DNA from: Prunus persica
Taxonomy: Eukaryota > Streptophyta > Magnoliopsida > Rosales > Rosaceae
Reading direction: 5' to 3'
Assembly: GCF_000346465.2 (NCBI RefSeq)
Contig: NC_034015.1
Location: 10,371,867-10,435,866, forward strand
DNA: 64,000 nucleotides
In this document: positions 23,801 to 35,931 of the stretch, in pieces
Position numbering within the stretch: position 1 is the stretch's first letter
Layout of the letters: each line of letters starts with the position of its first letter
Made by a program: the position numbers and the translations under genes
The notes under the pieces: model-generated
Databases searched by the model: none
What the model was told of the DNA's origin: nothing
The model's input: only the letters and a program-made list of their open reading frames with translations

Positions 23801-26720
23801 CTGAACAGAATAAGTAATATTACCCTTTCAATTTCCTCCCATAATTGCTCTATTTCGCTTTCGCACAAGTTCAGTTCAACAAGTTTATGGGGTTCAAAAC
23901 TTGAAGGCAGATATTTTAAAGGATATTTGTGCCATTCCAAGAACCTTAACTCATCCGAAAGATATTCAAGGCATTCCGCAAATTTCACATTGTGAATCTT
24001 CAACAATCTTAGACTGTCCAAGTTTGAGAATGGGTCTTCCTTCAAGTGCACTTTCTGTTGCTTAGGCAAGGTTAGGAAAATACCTTTAACAGCATCTGTC
24101 CCCTAATAGCCGTAGTAGAAAAGTTATTTATAGACAAAATAGAAGCAAGTTTAAATATTCTTTTCAGCAAAACAAAAATTCAAAATTTAAATAAAATATA
24201 CCTTAGAAGTTACAACGAAATAACATTTTTTTTTATATTTTATAGTAAACTACAAGAGAGGGGGATTTCTCACACACACAACTATGATGCCCTGGGAATT
24301 TGAACCTAAGACCTCTAGTCTGCAAGTCAAGGCCCTTTCCACTGGGCTAGATTCCGTTGGCACAAAACAACTTTTTAATCTAAAGAAAAAATGAATGGTT
24401 TGTAGTGTATGATTCTACTAAATTTCTCACCTTATTTTTCTTTAGTACAGGAAGCGCATCTGTATGATGCCACAATCTGCTGCGTTCTCCTTGCTTTTTG
24501 GATTCTCTCCGAACAATTTCTCTGCCCATTTGTTGTAGTAAATCATGCATCCACAATTTTCCTCCAACAATGCTTAATAAATATTTCTCACAGAGGATGT
24601 TTATATTCCTTCCTGGATGGTAGCCACAGCTTTCAAATATCTTTTTTATACGACATGCATCCTCTCCTCTGAAGAAACATGCAGTGTCCAAAAAGATTTC
24701 CTGCTGTGCTGGATTCTTTAATCCATCAAAACTTACTTTAAGAATATCAATAATTTTTTCTTCACCAGAATAATTATTATCTTTTAAAGAAGCTAATGTA
24801 CTAGACCATTCTTCCACACTTCTTTTCCATAAGGAGGAACCCAAAACTTCAAGAGCCAAAGGAAGACCATCAATGTAATCTACAAATTCATCAGACAAGT
24901 CCTCAAAACCATCCGTAGGATGGTCTTTTTTGAAGGCTTTCCGGCAGAAGAGAAGAAGAGCTTCATCTTGAGTAAGTTTCTCAATCCTGTATATTTCTGG
25001 ATTATAATCTATCAACAGCCTGTCATTTGTTGTGGTTATGATGATTCTGCTACCCTGACCAAACCGATTAGATAATTCTTCATCATCACTTCCAGCTACA
25101 GCTTTAATTTGTTCTAACGCATCCACGTTGTCAAGAATTATAAGCACCCGTTTGCCGCGAAATCTCTTACATATCACATCATCGACATTCTTTGTAGTTT
25201 CTTTGTTATTCAACAAGTGATCACAAAGTTGTTCTTTGATATGGGATAAGCTTTCTTTTGTAGATATCTCTCCAATCTTAGAAATGAAACTGAAAGCTTC
25301 GAATTGATTGCGAATACTTTGAGAAAGAGCTTTTGCAATGGTACTCTTACCAATCCCTGGCATCCCACAAATCCCTATTACCCGAACTTCTTCCAGACAC
25401 GGACCCATGTTGGATTTAATTTCATGTACACGATTAATACCAACAAAATCCTTTAAATCATCTGAGAATGTGTGACATGTATTCAGTTTACCCAAAATCC
25501 GTTTAACTATCTCTTCAGTCACATTTGTCTCGTATCTGCAAAAAGGATAGAGCATCATGTTAAGTATTTCGGTCAGTGATTTGTCATACTATAGTGGTAG
25601 TGTTGACTAGACTATTCCTAGCTCTTCTCATGTAAATGGGATCTTTTACTCTTGCCATATATAATAGAAGCATGTTTTGATCCATATATTTCTTCTGTAG
25701 CTTTCATATTTGAGTTGAGGATTCTCCATTCTGGTTACTATCTTATGAAGTTTATATCTGATTAAAATAAAATTCTTTTTTCTAACCAAGGAAAAAAAAA
25801 ATAAGAACCTGACTATAAGTTAATCATAATCTCCTCAATTTAACTGTATGTGAAAAGTTCCACTGCCATTTTGGATTTCAATTTACCTAAGTTTGTTTAA
25901 CACTTCCTAACATGTCCATCTCAAGGGATCCGAGGATCCAATATTTGATCAAACTGGTCTTCCTTTGAAGCCTTGCCTCTCCATCTCGCACTTGATCCAA
26001 TATTTCGTTTTCAGTTTCAGTTTTTGTAATGATACTTGATATATTTTTGTTTATCCTTGGCCTCTTGTCATATGTTATTTTAGCTTGGCAAACATATATG
26101 CTACAAAAATATATATAACTGAAATGACCAATATTTTATAAAAGCAGCTGCCTTACCTAAAACCTCTTACATCAAATCCTGAGAGGTTGGCTATTTCAGT
26201 GAGAGATTCCTTCCACCTTGTCACCTTTCCTGGCTCGCCTTCGAAATCTTTATCATGTTGAGCAAACGCCTCTTTAAAATGTTCTCCGGTTTGTTCTCGT
26301 ACTTCGGATGGCGTCACGTCGTAGAAGACAGGCAAAATCAGCCTGGACTTGGTGTTTGCTGCACTTTCAACCATGGTGGCAAGTTCATCCAGACACCATG
26401 TGGACGTTGCATAGTTTTTTGAAAGAATGACGACTGAAATTTGCGATTCTTCAATTGCTTTCAAGAGTGCTGTTGAAATGGGTTCTCCACTGTCGAGTTG
26501 CTCATCATCTCTGAAAGAGTGGATTCCATTCTGAATTAAGGTTTTGTACAAATAGTCAGTAAAACCTTTTCGAGTATCCAGACCTCTAAAACTCAGGAAC
26601 ACCTCATATTTCGGTGGAGGGGTAGAAGGAGGAGGCAAAGCCGAGGAGGTTTGGGCGGTCATGGGATCAGCCACTGCAGATACTAGATCAGTAGCCAACC
26701 TGTTAGCTGGTAATGGAAGC
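20395..26720 (-). CDS. TNL-C: TIR-NB-LRR module with three post-LRR exons, 5'-fused to TNL-D, 3'-truncated
   Basis: Exons: TIR part of a fused exon 26720-26157, NB-ARC 25535-24431, linker 24102-23824, LRR 23720-22758, PL1 22598-21993, PL2 21735-20863, PL3 20736-20395. Phases are consistent throughout. The NB-ARC has [31 protein letters not shown] and WMHDLL. PL2 is a chimera: its beginning matches TNL-B PL2, while its end carries the IVGQLRRN..SLLEKLF-like tail found at the end of TNL-B PL1. PL3 starts like TNL-B PL2 again but stops early (TAG at 20395-20397) where an LTR-like sequence begins. C has no start codon or promoter of its own before the TIR; its first internal ATG is at 26662. It most likely forms the second half of a fused gene with TNL-D. 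Confidence 0.8.
20818..20854. repeat. (GA)n microsatellite behind TNL-C PL2
   Basis: A dinucleotide tract seven to ten bases from the PL2 donor at 20863, in the same position as the tracts after the TNL-B post-LRR exons. Confidence 0.95.
21830..21966. mobile_element. MITE in TNL-C intron
   Basis: Imperfect terminal inverted repeats of about 40 bp: the left end reads acttgtataccaatgggata and the reverse complement of the right end reads ctaacatgtcaaggggatgg. Both continue into cactattttgctat, with caatcacg further in. A related copy lies at 57252-57389. Confidence 0.6.
22674..22712. repeat. (GA)n(GT)n microsatellite in TNL-C LRR-PL1 intron
   Basis: gagagaga passes into a (GT)n run, about 50 bp behind the LRR donor at 22758. 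Confidence 0.9.
24224..24366 (-). mobile_element. SINE-like insertion in TNL-C intron 2
   Basis: The minus strand shows an A-box-like tagcccagtgg (about 24341-24351) and a B-box-like ggttcaaattcc (about 24297-24308), and the segment is absent from the matching TNL-B intron (14873-15116). Similar words (aacattttt and aacaactttt) flank it, suggesting a worn target-site duplication. A related sequence is at about 54530-54612. Confidence 0.55.
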
Positions 26721-27676
26721 TCAAAGAATATTTGATGGAATGGCAACATAAGATGTTGATCCGGTATTGCATGAGCTTTGTCTTTATCAATGTGGCAATT
26801 TATATAACCTAATCCGACAGCAGCTGAAGGCCACACCGTTATTTTATTTGATTGCAGGAGAGGACAATTATGTGCACTTAGAGCTCTTATACTTAATGGA
26901 AGTCTTGGCAATGATTGAAGCTTGCTACAATCATCCAAGAAAAGTTCTCCAAGCTGAGAAAGTTCAGAGATGCTTTCAGGTATTTGGCTTATAGCCGTCC
27001 CGCTAGCATCAAGCTCCTGTAAAAAATCTAAACTCCCCAAGTTCTCTGGTAACTCGTTAAGATTTGAACACCCAGAGAGGTTGAGAATTTGAAGTGATGT
27101 CAAACTAGTACAAAGGACATCTGGAAGAACCAAAAGGTTGGTGCAGTCTTTGAGATTGAATAGGATAAGGCCGGTCAAATGTTTGATTGATGTCGGTACC
27201 TCTCGTATAGCTGTCCCACTTGCATCAAGCTCCTGTAAACTTTCTAAACTCCCCAAGTTCTCTGGTAACTCCTTAAGATTGGAACACCCCAAGAGGTTGA
27301 GAATTTGAAGTGCTGTCAAACTAGTACAAATGATGTCTGGCAGACTCAATAGGTTCTTGCAGTCTCTGAGATTGAGCAAAGTAAGGCCATTCAAATGCTT
27401 GATTGATGTTGGTAGCTCTTCTATAGCTGTTCCATCTAAATGAAGTTCCCTTAATTGTTGCATGTCTTCCCCAATATTTGGAAGCTTTTCGAGTTTGGAA
27501 CATCCCGAAAGAATGAAATTTGTGAGACATCTCAAGTTGATACTGTCGGGAACCTCAGACAAGCTTATACAACCTTTAAGGATTAGGTGCTCAAGATTTG
27601 GGACTTTGTCGAAGTCAGGGGTCTTGATCAACTTTTCACAATCACTAAGGTTGAGCATCACCAACTTTTCCAAAGG
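26157..27676 (-). other. Fused LRR-TIR exon joining TNL-D to TNL-C
   Basis: One open frame of 506 codons runs from the LRR start (PLEKL-type, 27676) to the TIR donor (26157). The LRR part matches the LRR exon of TNL-C (23720-22758) up to its last codons, IFFE. The next bases are agcttccatta, which in TNL-D (about 35980) belong to the leader just upstream of the TIR start. The junction at 26720/26721 shares only the 2 bp ag. The missing interval would have held the LRR donor, all post-LRR exons of D and the promoter of C. The exon length (1520 nt) ends in phase 2, as every TIR exon here does. The acceptor before 27676 reads AA instead of AG. An AG 12 nt further in (after GAAAAG) would keep the frame. 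Confidence 0.9.
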
Positions 27677-30600
27677 TTGTAAAGAAATTTAAAAATAAAA
27701 ATAAAACAAAGTCGTCTGTAATTTAATATAAATAGCATTCTCTTAAAGACTCAAAGTTGATAAAAGCTCATCAACATAAGAAATGGACAGAATAAATAAT
27801 CTTACCCTCTCAATTTCCTCCCATAATAGCTCTATTTCGCTTTGAGACAAGTTCAGTTCCACAAGTTTATCGGGTTCAAAACTTGAGGGCAGAGATTTTA
27901 AAGGATATTTGTGCCATTCCAAGAAGCTTAACTCATCTGAAAGATATTCAAGGCATCCAGAAAAGTTTACATTGTAAATCTTCAACAATCTTAGACTATC
28001 CATCATTAAAAATGGGTCTTTCTTCAAGTCTACATACTTCTGCTGAGGCGAGCTTAGGAAAATACCTTGAACAGCATCTGTCCCCTAATAGACATAGTGC
28101 CAAATAAAGTATACGAGAATTTTCAGATAAGTATTCTTCTCCTAAAAGAGATAAAATATGAAATACATCGCAATTACAATATGACTAAATAAACAAATAA
28201 GTAGGACTATATAAACGGGTAAGTAACCAAAATCGTAACTAAATAAGGACTCGCCAACACTCTTCCTCAAGTTGAGACAAAGATGTTTCCCATGACCAAC
28301 TTGTAGAGCGAGTCATAGGATTGCCTTGGTAAGAATATATCTACAAGATGGGCTTCAGAATTAACAAACGAAAAACCAATAATCACACTTTCCAAATTTT
28401 CTTTAGTGAAGTGTGTCGTCAGAATCTTCACCGGTGACGGGAGAAGGGACACCATTAGCACTAGTGATGTAGGGATACACGAGTTAAAAGACAGATAACC
28501 CAAAGCAAAGATCGCAATGTAAACACTAGAGCAAACCCTAAAAATTAGCGTCAAAGCAAGGAAAAGTGATAGGTATGCAGATCAGAAAGGGAGAAAGAGA
28601 GGAAGAAGATAAGATGAAATAGGAATTCTGATTTGATACCAGCAAAACGAGTACAATCCAAGCTATAAAGAAAAACTCAAACTAAACACATGATTGAATA
28701 ATTGTGATTGATATTATATTTCTCCAAGAGGAGGATATATACATACAAGTACAATCCTATAAGGAAAAGTAATTAGCCAATTACAAGGAATCCTAATTAG
28801 ATAATTATTCTAATTAGGTAATGTGAATTACACCAAAAAATCAGGGATCACAGGATCCCTGAATTATGGCTCACGCCAACACTCCTCCTCAAGTTGGTGT
28901 GTAGATATTTCCTATGCCCAACTTGTCAAGTAAGTCATGAAAAACCTTTGCTGACACCGTATGCATTAAGACATCTGCCAACTGTTCTTCTGACTTTACA
29001 AATGGTATATCGATTAGCTTATCTTCCAGCTTCTCCTTGATATAATGCCTATCCACTTCAACATGCTTAGTTCTGTCATGTTGAACTAGATTATTTTCTA
29101 TCTCTCTCGCAGCTTGGTTGTCACAGTAAAGCTTCATGATTTTCTTTAGTGGAAAACCAATTTCATACAGGAGTATCATTAGCCAAAGAAGCTCACAATC
29201 TCTCTGTGCTATGCCCCTATATTCTGCCTCAGTTGAAGATCGAGCCACTACATTCTGCTTCTTACTTCGCCATGTAACCAAATTACCCCCAATGAAAGTT
29301 AAGTAACCTATGTAGAACATCTATCTATTATATATTGTCTGCCCAATCTGCATCTATATAACCTTTGACATCCAAATGTCCCAGTTTTCTGAATATCAAG
29401 CCTCGGCCTAGAGCTTTCTTCAAAATCCTCATAACTGCCGCTAAGTGATCCTCACTAGGAGAATGCATGAAATCGCTAACAACACTAACTGCATATGTGA
29501 TATCTGGTCTAGTGTGTGAAAGATAAATTAGCCTTCCCACTAACCTCTAATATCTCTCCTTGTTGGTTGGCACTTTATCAGGATAGATTGCTAGGTGATG
29601 ATTCTGCACAATGGGGGAGTTTCGGCTGGTGCACACACTAACATACCAGTTTCTATCAACCGGTTTAGAACGTAATTCCTTTAAGAGAGACAAATACTAG
29701 TAGTAGAGCGAGTTACTTCGATTCCTATAAAATACTTCAAAGCCCCCAAGTCCTTCATCTCAAACTCTAAGTACTTCTGTAATTTACCCATTTCAACAAC
29801 ATCACCACCAATAACTGTCATATCGTCGACATAGATTATCAGCAACCTTACCATCCTTATGTTTGATCAATATGGTAAATCTGAGTTACCTTTAATGATA
29901 TTCATACTTCTTCATTGCTTTAATGAACTGCCCAATCCATGCTCGTGGAGACTGTTTCAATCCATGAAAAGCCTTTCAAAGCCTACACACCTTCCCACTG
30001 TTATTAGACAACCCATAGCCAGTTGGCATGTCCATGTACACTTTTTATTCTAGATCTCCATTCATAAAGGTATTCTTCACATCGAATTTCTTGAGAGGCC
30101 AATCTAAATTAGCTACTAAGGACAATAAAACTCGCACCGTATTAATTTTTGCCACCGGTGTAAATGTATCCTGCTAATCGTCTGTGTGTACCTTTTGGGC
30201 ACAAGTCTTGCTTTATATCTGTCTATTGTGTCATCAGCTTTGTGCTTAACTGTGTACACCCATCGACATCCAACAGATTTCTTTCCTTCAAGTTGCAGAA
30301 CTATCTCCCATGTTCTATTCTTCTGTAAGGCCTTCATCTCCACATTCATTGCTTCCACCCATTTTGGGTCTTGCAAAGCTTCTTCCAATCTATTAGGAAT
30401 TTTAATTCATTCCCTTTGACTGACAAATGCTTTAGCTTTATGAGACAATTTGTGTGTGGAGACATAATCAGCAATGGCATATTTCACCTTGCCTTCTGTT
30501 GAGAATTTGTCTGTGGTATTCCCCTGTTTGCTCGTGCACGTAATTTTTTCACAATTTCAACAATATTTTGAAAAGCATTAGGATCTAAAGAACTTACCTC

Positions 30601-33600
30601 AGGGATGTTCAGTAGAGTATGAGTAGGTATGTTCGAGAGAGAAGGTCGCTACTGTACAGTTCAAGCTCGCTGATGTCGCATTTGGCTCGGTTGGACTGGT
30701 CGGCAGCCTACTTCTAGCAGCTACTTGGCTCAGCTCCGCTGAGCTGAGCGGCTAGGGTTCCAAAACACTATGTTGTGCTTCTTTCCCCCGCATTTCTATC
30801 TCAAATCAATTATGTGGTTCTTTTACTGTATTCTCCCTCATGATTGGGCACGTCTAATAGAAAAAAAATCTTGTTCTCCACAAACATAACATCCATGGTA
30901 ACATAAAAGTGGCGACAGAAAAAACATCTCGTTCTCCACTCTGGAAACCCCATCTTGTGAAAATATCTGGCCTCTGTATGACAGTTCCCATTATAGTAAG
31001 TGTGATGCATGTTTTCATTTTATTAAAGGGTTGGACGGGGAAAAGAAAAACTAGCAGTATGGGCTTTAGAAACCATTATAGCAGAGGATTTAGTCTTTCC
31101 ATCCTTCTTGAGCATTATCCCCCGGCGTTAGGCCTCTTTACGAACAAAAGCAAACGACTCCTCCAATTTTGGCAATGGCCTCATCCTTAACAAATCTCAT
31201 CTAATTTTATCAAACTTATCATCTAGACATGCAAGAAAATCAAAAATATAGTCTTTATGCATCTCAGCCTGTCGAATCTTCACATCATCAGGGCACTTCA
31301 TGTTGATTGGACGACGACGGTCTAGCTCCAACCAAACGCTCTTGTGCTCAGCAGAGTAGGATGCAATAAAGTGACCTCCTTGAGTAATACGAGTTTCTTT
31401 ACACCGTAATTCATAAATCTGCAACTCATCAGACACGTCATAATACATCTGGGTTGTTCTCACCCAAACATCTTTAGCTATTGGTAGATCTAAGAACAAT
31501 TCTACCAAATCAGGTTTCATTGTTTTTATCAACCATCCCTTAACAATGGAGTCCTCAATACACCACGAATCGAAGCCCGAAGCATCTTCCTCCACTTAAG
31601 CCACCTTCCTTGCTAGATAACCTCTTTTTCCATGGCCTGACACATTAAGCAACATCATCTTCAACCAAGTGTTATAGTTTTTTCCATTCAACTGTATGGT
31701 GAATGGGGCAGCAGAAGTATCATTGTGAACTGTAACAATTGGTTGCCCCATGTCAAGATTTTTGTGGGTTTCTGAAGCACTGGATTTTGCAATTGCGATG
31801 GGGTTGTCTGGAGTATCTTTGAAAGCCATGAAGGAGAGAGAACAAGTTTGGATGGGTTGGTGTTGTAGGAGTCTTTTGCCGCACTAAGTTTGTGACGATA
31901 AGGGCTTAGCTGCTGTTTTGCGGCAGCTATGTTTTTCCTTTTTTCTATATTCGGCGCTAGAGGATGTCGATGGGTAGGGTTTGTATTTTTGTTTGAGAGT
32001 TAACCGACTCTGATACCAACTCAGACTAAACGATTGAATAATTGTGATTGATATTATATTTCTCCAAGAGGAGGATATATATACAAGTACAAGTTGACTT
32101 TTCCTACAAGAAAAAGTAATTAGCAAATTACAAGGAATCCTAGCTACGTAATTATTCTAATTAGGTAACGTGAATTACACCAGGAAATCAGGGATCACGA
32201 GATCCCTGAATTATGGCTCACGCCAACACAAAATACCCTACGACTATTTTTAACATTAACGACATGTCATAAATAAACCAATCCTAAAATGATAAGCATT
32301 ACCCCATATAATATCATAGTAACCCAACACAAAGCACTGGCAAGGCAAAGCAAAGTAAGAGCAAAGGCAAGGACAAAGGCAAAGTTTTAAACAACAACGT
32401 TAAAGGAGAATTCTTCTATATCAACTTGACCTAATTCACGCAAACACAACTTCTCTTTGATCTCCCTCCCCCTGAAGAGTAGCGCTCGTCGGAGCCAAGA
32501 TATAGGCAATATCCTCATGGGAATATATCAAGGTAAGAGGGTTAAATGCAACCATGCCAAACAAAGTATATGATAATTTTCAGATATGTTTTCTTTCCCA
32601 ATATAAAGTTATGTATAAAGAAGTAGAAAGATGTGTCAACCCTAAAAGAGATCAAATAGGAAATAAATCTCAATTACAATAGGACTAAACAAACGGATAA
32701 GTAATCGAAATCCTAACTAAATAAGGAGTCCCCAACACATAACAGAAAAGTATTCATGCCATAGAGTATTAGCAACTTTGAAAGCTCGTTTCAGCAAACC
32801 AAAAATTTGAAATTCAGATGAAGTAGACATCTACCTTTGAAATAATAACTAAACAGCTCTTTAATCTAAGTGAATATGAAACATAGGCATTCAAAAGAAA
32901 ATTTGTTTCTCAAAATCCATTAAATATTAGTATTGGTAGAGTCAAAATGCATTTTTTAGGGAGTACTATATGGTTCTACCAAATTCTTACCTTATTTTTC
33001 TTCAGTACAGGAAGGGCGTCTGTATGAAGCCACAATCTGCTGCGTTCTCCTTCCTTTTTGGATTCTCCACGAACAATTTCTCTGCCCATTTGTTGTAGTA
33101 AATCATGCATCCATAGTTTTCCTCCTTTGATACTTATCAAATATTTCTCACGAAGGATATTTATATTGATGCCTGGATAGTAGCCACAGCTTTCAAATAT
33201 CTTTTCTACACGGCATACGTTCTCACCTTTGAAGAAACATGCAGTGTCCAAAAATATTTGCTGCTGTTCTTGATTCTCTAATCCATCAAAACTTGCTTTA
33301 AGAACATCAATAATTTTCTTCTCAATGGAGTACTTATTATCTTTTAAAGAAACCAATTTACTCGACCAATATTCTACACTTCTGTCCCTTAAGGAGCTAC
33401 CGAGAACTTCAAGAGCCAAAGGAAGACCATCAATGTAATCTACAAATTTATAAGACAACTTCTCATAACCATCCATTGGATGGTCTTTTTTGAAGGCTTT
33501 CCGGCAGAAGAGAAGAAGAGATTCTTGTTGAGTAAGTTTATCAATCCTGCATATCATTGGCTTATAATTTACCAACAACCTGTCATCTGTTGTGGTTATG

Positions 33601-35931
33601 ATGATTCTACTTCCTTTACCAAACCGATTAGATAACTCTGCATCATTCTTTCCAGCTACAGCTTCTATTTGTTCTAATTCATCCACATTGTCAAGAATTA
33701 TAAGCACCCGTTTGCCACACAATCTCTTACATATCACATCATCGGCATTCCTTGTAGTTACTTTTTTATTCAACAAGTGATCACAAAGTTGTTCTTGGAT
33801 ATGAAATAAACTTTCCTTTCTAGATATCTCTCCAACCTTAGAAATGAAACTGAAAGCTTCGAATTGATTCCGAATTCCTTGAGATAGAGCCTTTGCAATG
33901 GTAGTCTTACCAATCCCTGTCATCCCACAAATCCCTACTACACAAACTTCCTCCGACCCTAAACGCGAACTCATTTTGGCTTTAATTTCATTTACACGAT
34001 CCATACCAATAAAGTCCTTTAAATCATTTGAGAATGTGAGAATTGTGTTATTCAATCCAGCAAAAATACGCTCAACTATCTTTGTAATGACTTCTTTCGC
34101 ATATCTGCAAAAAGGTTGGAGCATTGTGTTAAGTATTTGGGTGAGTAAGCATCATAATTAAAGACGGAAAAAATGTGAACTTATCGTTTTCTAGTCATAC
34201 TGCAGTAGGTTTCCTACCTCTCAACATGCACCGTTCTCTTAATGTACTTTAAGAAAGGCTATTCGATTTAGATTTATATGGACTATTATAAAGTTTTTCT
34301 TGAGGTGATATACTGTTAGCATTCTTCAAGAGTCCAAGATTGTTGCCTCTCTAGCTACTTTCAATAATCTTCACAATTTATTTCATATTGTATATCACTT
34401 TGTAGACTCCTAGAGTCCTAGATCATGTTGGCTTTTGTTTAGCTATCGACTCATGTATGCTATATATACTGTACACTCAACAACGAAAACAATCAAGGGA
34501 ATGTATTTTTTCACTGTATCAGAGCTGTACATTTGCCCACGTGTGAAGCCCAACGGCCACACATGCTCTACATCACCAAATATATGTATTGTTCAACTCC
34601 CCCCATCGCCAATTGATTTTGGGGTGGAACCTCTTCCTTCTACATAATTTCATAATTTTATAATAGGACAATTAGAAACAAGGTGTTTTATTGGACTGGA
34701 GGAGAATAGTACATGGCTTGGCCTTCTAGTTGTGTGGGTCTTGGCTAATTGGTGGGTTGATTTAGGACTAGGTGATTGGCTTTTACTGATGTAGCTATTG
34801 GCTACTCAACTCTTTGCTTGATAGAATTAGGCTAATTGGCCTCTATGTGGCTATTGGCAACCTAATAGATTGGTGGGTTTGCTCTTGGCATCCTTGGTAA
34901 CAATGGGAGTTCTTTTGGCTGATCCACCTTTCACTATTGCTTGCATACCTATTTATAGGCATTGTTGCTGACTTGTTCCACGCCTCCTACTGTTTAACAA
35001 CAGCCACAATTGGATACACTACTCTAGAATACTATATTATTCTAGTACAATACATTAGTACGACTTGTCTAGGACATGGGATTTATTCACCGATTTTCTT
35101 CATGAGATTGTGTAGAACCTTCTCACAAATGAGCATTAACTTTTAACAGTAAGTTCAAAGGGAATCTCTATGACTTTTTCCATAGAATTTCGCAGATTTT
35201 TATGTACTTCTAGCACATATCGAATTTATGTAAGGTATACACACTAACAGCTTACAACAACACATTCAGTTCTCTAGCAAAAAAAACACACACTTCAGTT
35301 TCTTTGGATTTGATCTATCTGTTTATTCAGGAGGTTTGTTTTGTAACTCTCACGTTTTCTTCTATAGCTTTTGAGAGATTTTTACCCCCAAAAAAGAAAA
35401 TTCGTAATAAAAGCACCAGCCTTACCTGTAACCTCTTAAATCAAATCCTGAGAGGTTGGCTATTGCAGTGAGAGATTCCTTCCACCTTGTCACCTTTCCT
35501 GGCTCGCCTTTGAAATCTTTATCATGTTGAGCAAACACCTCTTTAAAATGTTCTCCGGTTTGTTCTCGTACTTCGGATGGCGTCACGTCGTAGAAGACAG
35601 GCAAAATCAGCCTGGACTTGATGTTTGCTGCAAGTTCAACCATAGTGGCAAGTTCATCCAGACACCATGTGGACGTTGCATAGTTTTTTGAAAGAATGAC
35701 GACTGAAATTTGCGATTCTTCAATTGCTTTCAAGAGTGCCGTTGAAATGGGTTCTCCACTGTCGAGTTGTTCATCATCTCTGAAAGTGTGGATTCCTTTC
35801 TGCATTAAGGCGTTGTACAAATAGTCAGTAAAACCTTTTCGAGTGTCCAGACCTCTAAAACTCAGGAACACCTCATATTTCGGTGGAGGGGTCGAAGGAG
35901 GAGGCGAAGCCGAGGAGGTTTGGGTGGTCAT
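26721..35931 (-). CDS. TNL-D: TIR-NB-LRR module, 3'-fused to TNL-C
   Basis: Exons: TIR 35931-35426 (start ATG 35931, MTTQT), NB-ARC 34104-32991, linker 28084-27806, LRR 27676-26721, then in frame into the TIR of TNL-C. Motifs: SFRG, WCLDEL, P-loop [37 protein letters not shown]. Intron 2 is 4.9 kb because of nested copia elements. With the TNL-C exons the full splice would encode about 2528 aa in one frame (sum 7587 nt). D and C are very similar in TIR and LRR, more so than either is to B, so they are recent duplicates. Upstream codons extend open to a stop near 36028 but contain no ATG; the MADPM start of A and B is VADPM here. Expression depends on splicing around the mutated LRR acceptor. 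Confidence 0.85.
28098..32737 (-). mobile_element. Outer copia element in TNL-D intron 2
   Basis: LTRs lie at 28098-28259 and 32555-32737 (TG...CA on the plus strand, both containing agagat, aattacaat and ggactaaa-like blocks). The flanks are catag (28093-28097) and cataa (32738-32742). Joined, they match the uninterrupted intron of TNL-A and TNL-B (ccatagtagaaa), so this is a clean insertion with a worn 5-bp duplication. A purine-rich tract borders the left LTR at about 28262-28275. Only a short RNase H-like tail (DIFLPRQ region, about 28270-28370) is left of the coding part; most of the interior is taken up by another element. Confidence 0.85.
28691..32228 (-). mobile_element. Inner copia element nested in the outer copia
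   Basis: LTRs of about 191-198 bp lie at 28691-28881 and 32031-32228 (plus strand starting gattgaataattgtg, ending cacgccaaca). A Met-tRNA type primer-binding site (complement of tggtatcagag) adjoins the right LTR at about 32009-32019, and a purine tract adjoins the left LTR at 28882-28898, so it is transcribed on the minus strand. Gag remains at 31829-31197 (one stop between its two parts). The end of integrase is at about 31010-30810, RT at about 30388-30116, and RNase H at 29540-28889. The integrase catalytic core is missing between gag and about 31010, and RT is broken, so it is non-autonomous. Confidence 0.85.
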
